Source: Elainella sp. Prado103 (GTDB taxonomy: Bacteria > Cyanobacteriota > Cyanobacteriia > Elainellales > Elainellaceae). Taken from it: 64,000 nucleotides of DNA. The position numbers and the translations under genes were made by a program. Of this stretch, positions 19,326 to 27,394 are shown one piece after another. Within the stretch, counting starts at the first letter, position 1; the number at the start of each line of letters is the position of its first letter. The notes under the pieces were generated by a model. It saw only the letters and a list, made by a program, of their open reading frames with translations. It ran no database searches and was not told the origin of the DNA. Location of the stretch: the NCBI GenBank assembly GCA_025454395.1, contig JALOOM010000006.1, positions 1 through 64,000 of the forward strand, written 5' to 3'.

Positions 19326-20096
19326 TTACCGCCTCCTGATCGATTGTTCAAGGTTACTCGTCACATTGTGAGGATTTTCAGGTTGACTTAAGGTCGTGTC
19401 TTGCGTAACTGCCATCTCATTGGCGACTTCTGGGATTGATCGATCGGGATCCGGGGAGGCAATCCCGCTAGATAACTCCGGAGCTTGTTCGATGAAGGAA
19501 CGGAGTGAAGCTTCCTGATCACGGATCAAATCAAGCCGCTTGCGGATAATTTCTACTTTTTCGATCAGCTCAGGCAACTCCTTATCTTTCAGAATAGGTT
19601 TGATTTGGCTGAGTAGAACCGAGAAAGCTTCAGGTCTTTGGCTCAGATGGGGTTCGATCGCCCCTTGCAAACGATTAATTTTTTCCTGAAGCCGGGTGAG
19701 TAGAAATCGGTACTCAGCGATCGAATATTCTAAATTCTCCTCGGCTGGCTTAACCTGAGGACTGCTATTCAGCCTTCGAGCTGCCTGACTGAGAATATCC
19801 TCCATCCAAGCGTTAATACTGCGATCGGCACGACTGGCAGCAATATAGATATCACGATGAATTTCCGGTGTAGTTCGAAACGGCAACTTGCCTGAAAAAG
19901 GCTTTTCTGGCTGCTTGCCTTGATCCTCACAGAACTTTAAGTAGGAGTCAACGGCCCGCTTGAAGTCTGCCTCTGCATCTTCTACCGTGCTTCCCTTAAA
20001 TTCGATGACATCGGTAATATTGAGCAGTCGCCCATGTATTGTGCGAGTCGCAATATCTACTTCTGGCTTACCAATGTAGTTTTTGTACCTAAACAT
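19326..20096 (-). CDS. HicB-family antitoxin-like protein with long C-terminal extension
   Basis: KNYIGKPEVDIATRTIHGRLLNITDVIEFKGSTVEDAEADFKRAVDSYLKFC plus RHH-like FRTTPEIHRDIYIAASRADRSINAWMEDILSQAA, then ~150-aa charged/coiled tail. Confidence 0.8.
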   Translation of the reverse strand: MFRYKNYIGKPEVDIATRTIHGRLLNITDVIEFKGSTVEDAEADFKRAVDSYLKFCEDQGKQPEKPFSGKLPFRTTPEIHRDIYIAASRADRSINAWMEDILSQAARRLNSSPQVKPAEENLEYSIAEYRFLLTRLQEKINRLQGAIEPHLSQRPEAFSVLLSQIKPILKDKELPELIEKVEIIRKRLDLIRDQEASLRSFIEQAPELSSGIASPDPDRSIPEVANEMAVTQDTTLSQPENPHNVTSNLEQSIRRR

Positions 20097-20388
20097 CGAC
20101 GGGGTATACTCCTACCACACGTAAATAATCACAGATATATCTAAGCTGGCATTGATCGAGGTAAGCTTGCTCATCTGGGCAGACGAAGATGCCAATTCGT
20201 TCCCTCAAATGCACGTAGACTCGATCTTCGGTTCGTTGCATTATTGCATCTAGCCCCCTAAACAGATCAAAAATATTTGACCAAGTAAACTCGGAATAGA
20301 GTAAATCCTCTATGCTAGATTCGGCGTATTCGTAGATTGTTATCACAATCCTGTGATACTCAGGGGGATAGTTGTTGTAAATGCACAT
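20089..20388 (-). CDS. Uncharacterised 99-aa protein, translationally coupled to the HicB-like gene (candidate toxin)
   Basis: 8-nt overlap (ATGTTTAG) with the downstream HicB-like start; no HicA-like motif. Confidence 0.6.
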   Translation of the reverse strand: MCIYNNYPPEYHRIVITIYEYAESSIEDLLYSEFTWSNIFDLFRGLDAIMQRTEDRVYVHLRERIGIFVCPDEQAYLDQCQLRYICDYLRVVGVYPVDV

Positions 20389-20920
20389 TCTAGTTCGTAG
20401 AAGCTGAAGACTAGGCGAATCAAAGCTGCCAGCAAATTGGATCTCGCTGATGGGGATCGATCTTGCTGATTAGCTTGCAAGGTCAGCAGAGCTACAGTTG
20501 GACGAGTCGCCATGACGAGAGAACGTAACTGCCCAAATTGCTACTCTGCAAAGCCGTGATGTGCGTCCTTGCCAGTAAGAATTCGGGATGACTCGGCCAA
20601 AATTTGCGTAACAAACCTCACTAGACTAAACGAGCAAAATGCTCCCTTAATCCTATCGCGATGTCTCTCAAGCGAATAGGTCAACTGCCACAACGCTTGC
20701 TAGCTATCGTCTGTTGCTATCAACTTAGCTTCACCTCAATCTGCACTCATGCAGTTTCTCAGATAGGGATTGTGTTGCTTTTTTGACTGGCCGCCATGAT
20801 CCCAATCAATCCAACGTGACATTGTTCTGGTTGAATCAGGTATTCCAGTCTTGAAACCAACCCCCATCAGAGCAACTTCTGGTGCAGCTCAGGTCTTCTA
20901 TTCTTCAACTCGTTCCTTAA

Positions 20921-20939
20921 GATATCGATTTTAGATATC
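20921..20939. promoter_or_regulatory. GATATC-N7-GATATC dyad 1
   Basis: gatatc gatttta gatatc, direct reading. Confidence 0.5.
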
Positions 20940-20940
20940 A

Positions 20941-21120
20941 ATGTCAATAGAAGAGAGCCGGATGCGACAACGGAACAATTTTTGTCAAGCCTCCTTGGGG
21001 GAAGCTGACTTTGAGCCGTTGCGTGCGGGGATTTTTCCTAATTCTGGTCAATTTTTTCCGGGTAATGTCCTGCCTGACTACAATTCACCTCTCAAAGTCG
21101 TGATAGATATCAAAAAATAA
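20941..21120 (+). CDS. Small ORF, 59 aa, unknown function
   Basis: ATG to TAA: MSIEESRMRQRNNFCQASLGEADFEPLRAGIFPNSGQFFPGNVLPDYNSPLKVVIDIKK; below the ORF-track length cut-off. Confidence 0.3.
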   Translation: MSIEESRMRQRNNFCQASLGEADFEPLRAGIFPNSGQFFPGNVLPDYNSPLKVVIDIKK

Positions 21121-21124
21121 TATC
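21106..21124. promoter_or_regulatory. GATATC-N7-AATATC dyad 2
   Basis: gatatc aaaaaat aatatc; overlaps the stop codon of the 59-aa ORF. Confidence 0.45.
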
Positions 21125-21407
21125 TTTTTGTCGATACTCAAGAACCGATCGGTGGTCAAGCGTGAAGGGATCGTCTGGCTCAACGCTCTGTTTCGCAGAT
21201 GGGTTTTCCTATTCGTCTGGATCGCTGTTTGGCAACGTAGATGCCGCTTTCCTGGTTCGTTGAGGTCAATCAAAAGAGGATGTAGCACATTCATGTAGCA
21301 TAAATGTAACGCATAATGTAGCATATTACTGACGGGCTAATTCCAGAGTAAGTGAAAGGTTTTCTGGCTAGATTCTAGGGCAATCTGGTTGAAAATGAAT
21401 TAAGAGT

Positions 21408-21426
21408 GATATCTTGACTTGATATC
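21408..21426. promoter_or_regulatory. GATATC-N7-GATATC dyad 3
   Basis: gatatc ttgactt gatatc. Confidence 0.5.
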
Positions 21427-21615
21427 TGATTTTGGATAGTATGACATCATCAAGCTGATTTACTCAATTAATTCAGCTTCATCTTGCAGCTACTGATCTT
21501 CTATAACGCAACGGTGAGAGGAGGAATGCAGATTCTGTGTCACGGCATTTGTGTCCTGGCATGGAACTGCACGATTCGCCCCAACATTCCCCCAACTTGA
21601 GAGGTTTATGCCGTT

Positions 21616-21903
21616 ATGACCCGTTTCACTTCTCTACCTCGCCTCAGTTCCTCTAATCTTTCTTCCAATATTGAACTTTTTGCTCAACCTGGGATCGGTG
21701 AGGTGGTGAAAGCCATCGCGCCTAACCGTCGTGGTCGAGTCAGATTTAGAGCTAGCTTTTGGCCGGCTCGTTTGTATTCGGAAACTTCACCCCACTCAAG
21801 TGCTCAAGTGCCTGCGCTACCGACTGAGAAAGTAGCGGTGGTCGGGCGAGATGGAATTACACTGCTGGTTATGCCGATGGGTTCTTCCGCGCAGCTTGCT
21901 TAA
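21616..21903 (+). CDS. NfeD-like C-terminal (OB-fold) domain small protein
   Basis: GEVVKAIAPNRRGRVRFRASFWPARL...EKVAVVGRDGITLLVMP. Confidence 0.65.
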   Translation: MTRFTSLPRLSSSNLSSNIELFAQPGIGEVVKAIAPNRRGRVRFRASFWPARLYSETSPHSSAQVPALPTEKVAVVGRDGITLLVMPMGSSAQLA

Positions 21904-21933
21904 CTGCCAGTGTTGTGGAGAATTTGAAAATCT

Positions 21934-22794
21934 ATGCAGACTTCTTTGGGAGCGCCCCCAGAGCCACCGATCTTTCGGCTGATCATGGCTATGCTGCTAA
22001 CGGGCTCATTTTTCTGCCTCACAACTGCCATTGTCATTCACTTGTATACGCAGAATCGTCTGTATGAAGCCCAACGGTTTGAGCAAATTCAACAAGGGCG
22101 AATCGATCGGGCAGTAGCACTGAGGCAGAATCAGGGTTACCGGGCCTGTATTGCTGAAGCAGAGCAGGTACCGAGTGAATCGCTTCACTATCTCCAAGCT
22201 CAAACCATTCAGAGCGAATGCCAAATCGCCATGACTCAAGACCAATTGCGGAAAGCCCAGAGTCTGGCGGATGCTGGATACTTGAAAGATGCGATCGCTG
22301 AGCTACAAGCTATTACCGATGAATCTGTGCAGGATCAAGTAGAACAGTTGCGGCTGGAATGGTCGAATCGCATCTTTCAGCTTGCAGAAACCTACTATCA
22401 CGATCCCAATAATCGCTATGAGGAGGCTATTCAAACGGCTAAAGCCATTGGCATCACCAACCCGCTTTATGACCAAGTACAATCTCAAACTGCCGCTTGG
22501 CGAGTAGAGTGGGCTGCCAACCTTGCCCACTTTGAAGCGGCAGAACGCTCGCTGGCAGAACATCGTTATGCCGAAGCCTTACGTGAAACCCAGCAACTCT
22601 CTCATCTCTACTGGAAGCAGAAGGCGACTGGAATCGTGCAACAAGCTCAGTCAAAATTAGAATCCCAGTCTTCTCACGTATCGTTACCTCGCCATGAAAT
22701 AGAGGCTGCACCCAACGGCTTGCTGTTTTCGATCAAATTTTTGCTGCCCTTCAGTTTGTGGTCACTCCTCACGCAATCCCGTCGATCTCGCTAA
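21934..22794 (+). CDS. Membrane-anchored TPR-like/helical repeat protein
   Basis: N-terminal TM then A/E/Q-rich helical repeats, C-terminal hydrophobic segment. Confidence 0.6.
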   Translation: MQTSLGAPPEPPIFRLIMAMLLTGSFFCLTTAIVIHLYTQNRLYEAQRFEQIQQGRIDRAVALRQNQGYRACIAEAEQVPSESLHYLQAQTIQSECQIAMTQDQLRKAQSLADAGYLKDAIAELQAITDESVQDQVEQLRLEWSNRIFQLAETYYHDPNNRYEEAIQTAKAIGITNPLYDQVQSQTAAWRVEWAANLAHFEAAERSLAEHRYAEALRETQQLSHLYWKQKATGIVQQAQSKLESQSSHVSLPRHEIEAAPNGLLFSIKFLLPFSLWSLLTQSRRSR

Positions 22795-22796
22795 CA

Positions 22797-22841
22797 GTTT
22801 GAGGGCAAATGGTTTGAGTGCAAACAGTTTGAGTGCAGCCT
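22797..22841. repeat. Tandem repeat, 15-bp unit gtttgagtgcaaaca x3, beginning just after a stop codon
   Basis: Direct reading; stop TAA ends at 22794. Confidence 0.8.
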
Positions 22842-23030
22842 TTTGGCTCGGATTACTGATGCTCTGAACGGCTATCGCTTCCCTGTCCAGGTAGCCATGA
22901 CGTAGCCATAACTATAACGTAGCCATGACGATGTAACCCACGATATCACCCATGATGTAACCCATCACTTGCAACAGGTTCATCCACTGCATAACCCAGT
23001 AAGTGCCTAACCCAGGGAAAGACTTTGTGG

Positions 23031-23202
23031 TTATGCCAAACCTAACCAGGACAATAAGCCTTGCCCCGTGACATACTCAATCACCAGCGTGGCAACAAAC
23101 CCGATCATAGCCGCTCGTCCATTTAAGCGTTCGGCGTAGGAGTTGAACCCAAATTTAGGTTCTTCAAAATTAGGAGTTGAGGAGGGTTGTGGTTGAGTCA
23201 TG
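23031..23202 (-). pseudogene. High-light-inducible protein (HLIP/Hli) gene with a +1 nt frameshift
   Basis: MTQPQPSSTPNFEE | PKFGFNSYAERLNGRAAMIGFVATLVIEYVTGQGLLSWLGLA*; the two parts are in different frames, and removing one T from TTT at 23160-23162 joins them. Confidence 0.8.
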
Positions 23203-23329
23203 TTACAAAAATTAACACTACCTCTTTATTGTTGAGGATTCTGGGCTGATCGTCAACCGATCGCAGTCAACCGATCGCAGTCAATCTTCTCCTTGTTCTG
23301 TTTGATCTGGGACAAACTGCTGCCTAGTC

Positions 23330-23722
23330 TCAACTAGACATAAACCGTGGATCGCTAGATAAGGTCGTGGGATCGAAATTGATCGCCCACTGAATCACTT
23401 CTTCCGAAAGAATGACCTCGTTTTGATGGATGAGTAGGGCAACATGACAGTCTGGGCGGCGAACAATAATGGCATGAAAATGGGCTCCGTCAATGATGGC
23501 ATGACGAAAATCAGCTAATTGAAAGGCAGAGCTGAGCAGAGCTTGCAGCCCCAAAGCTTGAAAGATAGTCTGCACCCAACTGATATCTGCGCTTTCTGCA
23601 GAAACAAAATATTCTCTGGGTAAGCCATTAAGGTCAAAAATGGCTGCCCCAAAAACCTGATCTGAGTAGGACACACGAAATGTTTTCACGAGGGAAAATA
23701 AACTACAGATCATCTTGCCCAA
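23330..23722 (-). CDS. Roadblock/LC7-like domain hypothetical protein
   Basis: FGAAIFDLNGLPREYF...FRHAIIDGAHFHAIIVRRPDCHVALLI pattern. Confidence 0.5.
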   Translation of the reverse strand: MGKMICSLFSLVKTFRVSYSDQVFGAAIFDLNGLPREYFVSAESADISWVQTIFQALGLQALLSSAFQLADFRHAIIDGAHFHAIIVRRPDCHVALLIHQNEVILSEEVIQWAINFDPTTLSSDPRFMSS

Positions 23723-24196
23723 GGCTAAGGAGCCAAGCGGTGCAATGACGATCGATCAACAATATTTAGATACACGATGACAATGGGCTGTGGACTTAGC
23801 TAAATTTAGCGCCCATAAATCGGGTATCCAGTTCCTCTATCTTCGATTGTCAGGGATCAGGGATAAATCAGTAAATACTCTGGTTTATCGTGAACCTGAA
23901 CTACAATAATCAGCTCAACATGACAAATGTATGAAACATTGAGTAGGTCAAAAATGAAAATTTGGTGAATTCCCAAGTACTGTTACATCCCATGAGGCTA
24001 GAGAGGCTCAGGAGATGGAAATTATACTGCAAGGACTCTTGCAGAGTTTGATATACAGTGAATCAGCAAACTTGCTGAAATTGGCTCCGCCATAGATCAC
24101 AATTGCATCATTTAATCCGGCTTAGCAAGGGATCAGGGTTTGCGATTGCTCCTGACTGAATCACCAAAATCCAGCGCGGCTTTAGAGTAATACCCT

Positions 24197-24451
24197 TTAC
24201 AATTCTGAAGGGGTATCAGGTGCAATTTCGATCCCACCCTGTTGAATCACAGTTTGTTGATCGGTGATTAAATCCCGAAGTTCGGAAATTTCAATTCCCA
24301 TCTGCTGACAAGCATGATGTAGAGCCTGCTGAAACCTGGAGAAGTCAGCGCCATATCCACATAGATGGGTGGCCGTCGCGATACCTTGCTTCGCATTAGC
24401 CTTTGCACAATTAACCAATTCGATACCTGTCAGGGGATTTCCAGCAGCCAT
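24197..24451 (-). CDS. Conserved cyanobacterial hypothetical protein
   Basis: MAAGNPLTGIELVNCAKANAKQGIATATHLCGYGADFSRFQQAL; internal ATG preferred over 24475. Confidence 0.65.
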   Translation of the reverse strand: MAAGNPLTGIELVNCAKANAKQGIATATHLCGYGADFSRFQQALHHACQQMGIEISELRDLITDQQTVIQQGGIEIAPDTPSEL

Positions 24452-24714
24452 AACACATAACCATCCGATCGGCAAAATAGGTTGGCAAGCAAACCTGGCC
24501 CTCGCTTAAGTGTTGAGGACTAATTAGGCTTGAATGCTCATTGGTTGACCTGCTCAGCGCCATTTTGGATCGCTGTTTGGTTCTCTTGCTTGACTCTCTT
24601 GCTTGACTGGGGCTTCTATCCAAACTAGGGCTCATATCTAAGCCGGGGCTTGTATCCAAGCATTTTGCTGAGCTGAATCTTATCCTAAAATATACTTTAC
24701 CCATCGGACTCTAT

Positions 24715-25926
24715 CTAGCGATGGAACCAGTACTTATAGGCAGAATAGGCCATGGTCACTACTCCTGTCAAAATGGCTGACTCATCGACGTGAAACTGGG
24801 GGTGATGCAATGGGTAGTTCGGTTTTTCACTGGCAGCCACGCCTAAGCGAAACATCGTTCCTGGTGCATGTTCTAAATAGAGGGAAAAATCTTCCGCTCC
24901 CAGTGAGGGTTCGAGTAGCATCTGCACACGATCGCTTCCCCAAGCTTCAGCAGCGGCAGCTTCAGTAATTTGAGTCAACAGGGGATCGTTTTGAACTGAG
25001 GGCACCCCTCGCCGATAATTCATGGAATATCTGGATCCGTACATTTTGCAGACATTGGCCACGATACTTTCAATCCAGTCGGGTAGAGTGGCACTGGTTT
25101 CAGGATGGAGGGATCGCACGGTACCCAATAGCCGCACTTGATCCGCAATCACATTAGGAGCGCGCCCACCTTGAATTTGTCCGATGGTCAACACCACAGG
25201 CCGCAAGGGATTATGGGTTCGACTGATTGCCTGCTGCAATGTAGTAATCACTTGGGACGCGATCCAGATTGCATCGATCGCCTCATGGGGACGGGCTCCA
25301 TGACCCGATTCTCCGACAATGGTCAACTCTAGATCATCAGCCGCAGCGGTTAAGGCCCCATAACGGATGCCGATCGATCCACCGGGAATCGTAGGAAACA
25401 CATGTACGCCTAAAACGGCACTGACATTTTCCATTACGCCATCGCGGATCATCCAACTCGCCCCTTGCGCGGTTTCTTCAGCCGGTTGAAACAGAAAACG
25501 GATCTTACCCGGTAGTGCCTCCCCCAACTGGGAAAGCACCATCGCGGTGCCGAGCCCGATCGTGGTATGGACATCATGACCGCAGGCATGCATGACCCCC
25601 GGTTGTTGAGACGCAAATTCTAAGCCGGTCTGCTCCTGAATAGGCAGGGCATCCATATCCGTGCGGATCGCCAACAACCGAGCATCGCTGCCCGATCCGG
25701 TTAGTTCTGCTACTACGCCTGTTTTACCCACCAGTTCCTGAACATGTAACCCACAAGAAGAAAGCACACCAGCCACATAAGCGGCCGTTTTGTATTCCTG
25801 TCCACTTAACTCAGGGCGGCTATGAATGTGGCGACGGATCTCAATCAGGCGAGGAGCAAGGTTAGCAGCAATATCTTTAATCTGACTCAACATGGATCGA
25901 TCAGGTGATGACATTTCCCTGATCAT
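24715..25926 (-). CDS. M20 family amidohydrolase / N-acyl-amino acid hydrolase
   Basis: IRRHIHSRPELSGQE, MHACGHDVHTTIGLG, LGAEDFSLYLE; start may be 25914. Confidence 0.9.
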   Translation of the reverse strand: MIREMSSPDRSMLSQIKDIAANLAPRLIEIRRHIHSRPELSGQEYKTAAYVAGVLSSCGLHVQELVGKTGVVAELTGSGSDARLLAIRTDMDALPIQEQTGLEFASQQPGVMHACGHDVHTTIGLGTAMVLSQLGEALPGKIRFLFQPAEETAQGASWMIRDGVMENVSAVLGVHVFPTIPGGSIGIRYGALTAAADDLELTIVGESGHGARPHEAIDAIWIASQVITTLQQAISRTHNPLRPVVLTIGQIQGGRAPNVIADQVRLLGTVRSLHPETSATLPDWIESIVANVCKMYGSRYSMNYRRGVPSVQNDPLLTQITEAAAAEAWGSDRVQMLLEPSLGAEDFSLYLEHAPGTMFRLGVAASEKPNYPLHHPQFHVDESAILTGVVTMAYSAYKYWFHR

Positions 25927-26408
25927 ACTCTCCGGTTAAGTTTTCTTAATGGCTGGTTCATCATCAACCTGAAGAAGGTATGAAAGAGCTGCTGGATGGC
26001 GAGTGCAGATCGAGGGCAGGCACCTGAAAATTCTCTGGTAGCAAATTTTTGCCTCTCTACACTACATATAGGAAGAACTAATCAAAAAAGCCTGGTCGAA
26101 TTCCATATCTAGTGCCATTATAGTAGCGTCATGCCCGACAGACCGCACCCGTAGCTGGATAGCTCTTATCTCTGCGCGGGTGCTACCTCCCAAAGCTGTC
26201 TTAGTTGTCGGTTCTTGTGATGACATTCATGATATCCATGGCATTCATGACATTTTATTGATGAATCGGTTGCTGGAGTCGATCGGGGCAAGCGGATCAA
26301 AATTGGGAATTTTTCCCTGCCTCCTGAATCAGCCCAAAGTTTACTGTATTTGCTTAATCCTGTATTTGCTCAATTTGCTCAGCTCAATTTGCTCAATATT
26401 GAAAGCCT

Positions 26409-27206
26409 ATGTCTTACGCTTTGTCTGCTGCTAAGCTACAGACTTATCATCGCTGTCCCCGCGCCTACTACTACCGATATGAACGACGGTTAGAGGGGTC
26501 GGCTTTTTATGGATCGGCAGCGCTAGGAACTTCATTGCATCAAGCTCTGGCTCAGATCTATCAAGACTGGCACTATCAGGATCCGGTGCCCCGGTTAGAT
26601 TGGATTGAGTATTGCTGGAACCAACAAATTGGCGATCTGTCACCCAGCCAAATTGCTGAAGGTCGAGCGATTCTGCGTCGTTATTATTACTCGTTTATTG
26701 CTAGCCAATCTGCCATGCGCAAGCCCTTGGCTGTAGAAGGGCGAATTCAAGGCAATTTACAAGTGGAAAATTTGGAGTTTACCCTGACAGGTCGCTACGA
26801 TCGCCTCGATTATTGTGATGATGGGTTAGAACTAATCGACTATAAGTCAGCTAAAGAAATTGAGACGATCGATCCAGAAGAAGTGGATCTGCAAATCGGC
26901 CTCTATTATCTAGCGCTAGAACAACGGTATCAGCGTCATTTGAAGCAGATGAGTTTGCTCTATCTGCGGACGGGTGAAAAGGTGGTTTATGAAGCCACCA
27001 CGCGCCATCGCAACCGGGTCGAGCAGGTGATCAGTGATTTAGCTATTGAATTACGACGCGACCAACAATGGATTCCTTTTCCGGGCAAACAATGTCAGCG
27101 TTGTGCCTATGCGCGCTATTGTCCAGCCTTACAGCGGGAACCTGAACCTTTGCCGGAGGCAGCTCGCCCGGAACCGGGATTACAGTTAGTCCTGAGTCTT
27201 AATTAA
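26409..27206 (+). CDS. PD-(D/E)XK nuclease family (RecB/Cas4-like) with C-terminal Cys cluster
   Basis: SAAKLQTYHRCPRAYYYRYERRL; GRYDRLDY...LELIDYKSAK; CQRCAYARYCPAL. Confidence 0.85.
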   Translation: MSYALSAAKLQTYHRCPRAYYYRYERRLEGSAFYGSAALGTSLHQALAQIYQDWHYQDPVPRLDWIEYCWNQQIGDLSPSQIAEGRAILRRYYYSFIASQSAMRKPLAVEGRIQGNLQVENLEFTLTGRYDRLDYCDDGLELIDYKSAKEIETIDPEEVDLQIGLYYLALEQRYQRHLKQMSLLYLRTGEKVVYEATTRHRNRVEQVISDLAIELRRDQQWIPFPGKQCQRCAYARYCPALQREPEPLPEAARPEPGLQLVLSLN

Positions 27207-27236
27207 TCCTGAGTCTTAATTAATCCTGAGCCTCAA
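27190..27236. repeat. Tandem repeat, 17-bp unit tcctgagtcttaattaa, ~2.6 copies, first copy ends exactly at stop codon
   Basis: Direct reading; TAA at 27204-27206. Confidence 0.9.
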
Positions 27237-27394
27237 TGGGCGTATCGATCCCTGCGGTTTAGCCCTGAAGTGGCAAGCGTGACAAGACGTTAACAAACCT
27301 GCGAAAAGTTCATAACGATCGAATCCGATCTCTGGCATACTCGCAAAGCATGGCTGGAATGTGAACATACCGGCAGATGTTGTGATCGATCGAT

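Noticed and set aside
20389-21615. Possible degraded insertion sequence in the long gap
   Set aside because: No terminal inverted repeats, target duplications or transposase fragments could be recognised.
22764-22776. actcctcacgc resembling the Yfr1 core (actcctcacac)
   Set aside because: Lies inside a coding sequence, differs at the end of the core, and lacks flanking stem-loops.
24411-24704. 97-aa minus-strand ORF with SPGLDMSPSLDRSPSQ
   Set aside because: Low-complexity translation of imperfect 13/17-bp repeats; overlaps the more convincing 24197-24451 gene.
26180-26434. 84-aa plus-strand ORF with DIHDIHGIHDI
   Set aside because: Repeat-driven composition, overlaps start of the nuclease gene, no ribosome site seen.
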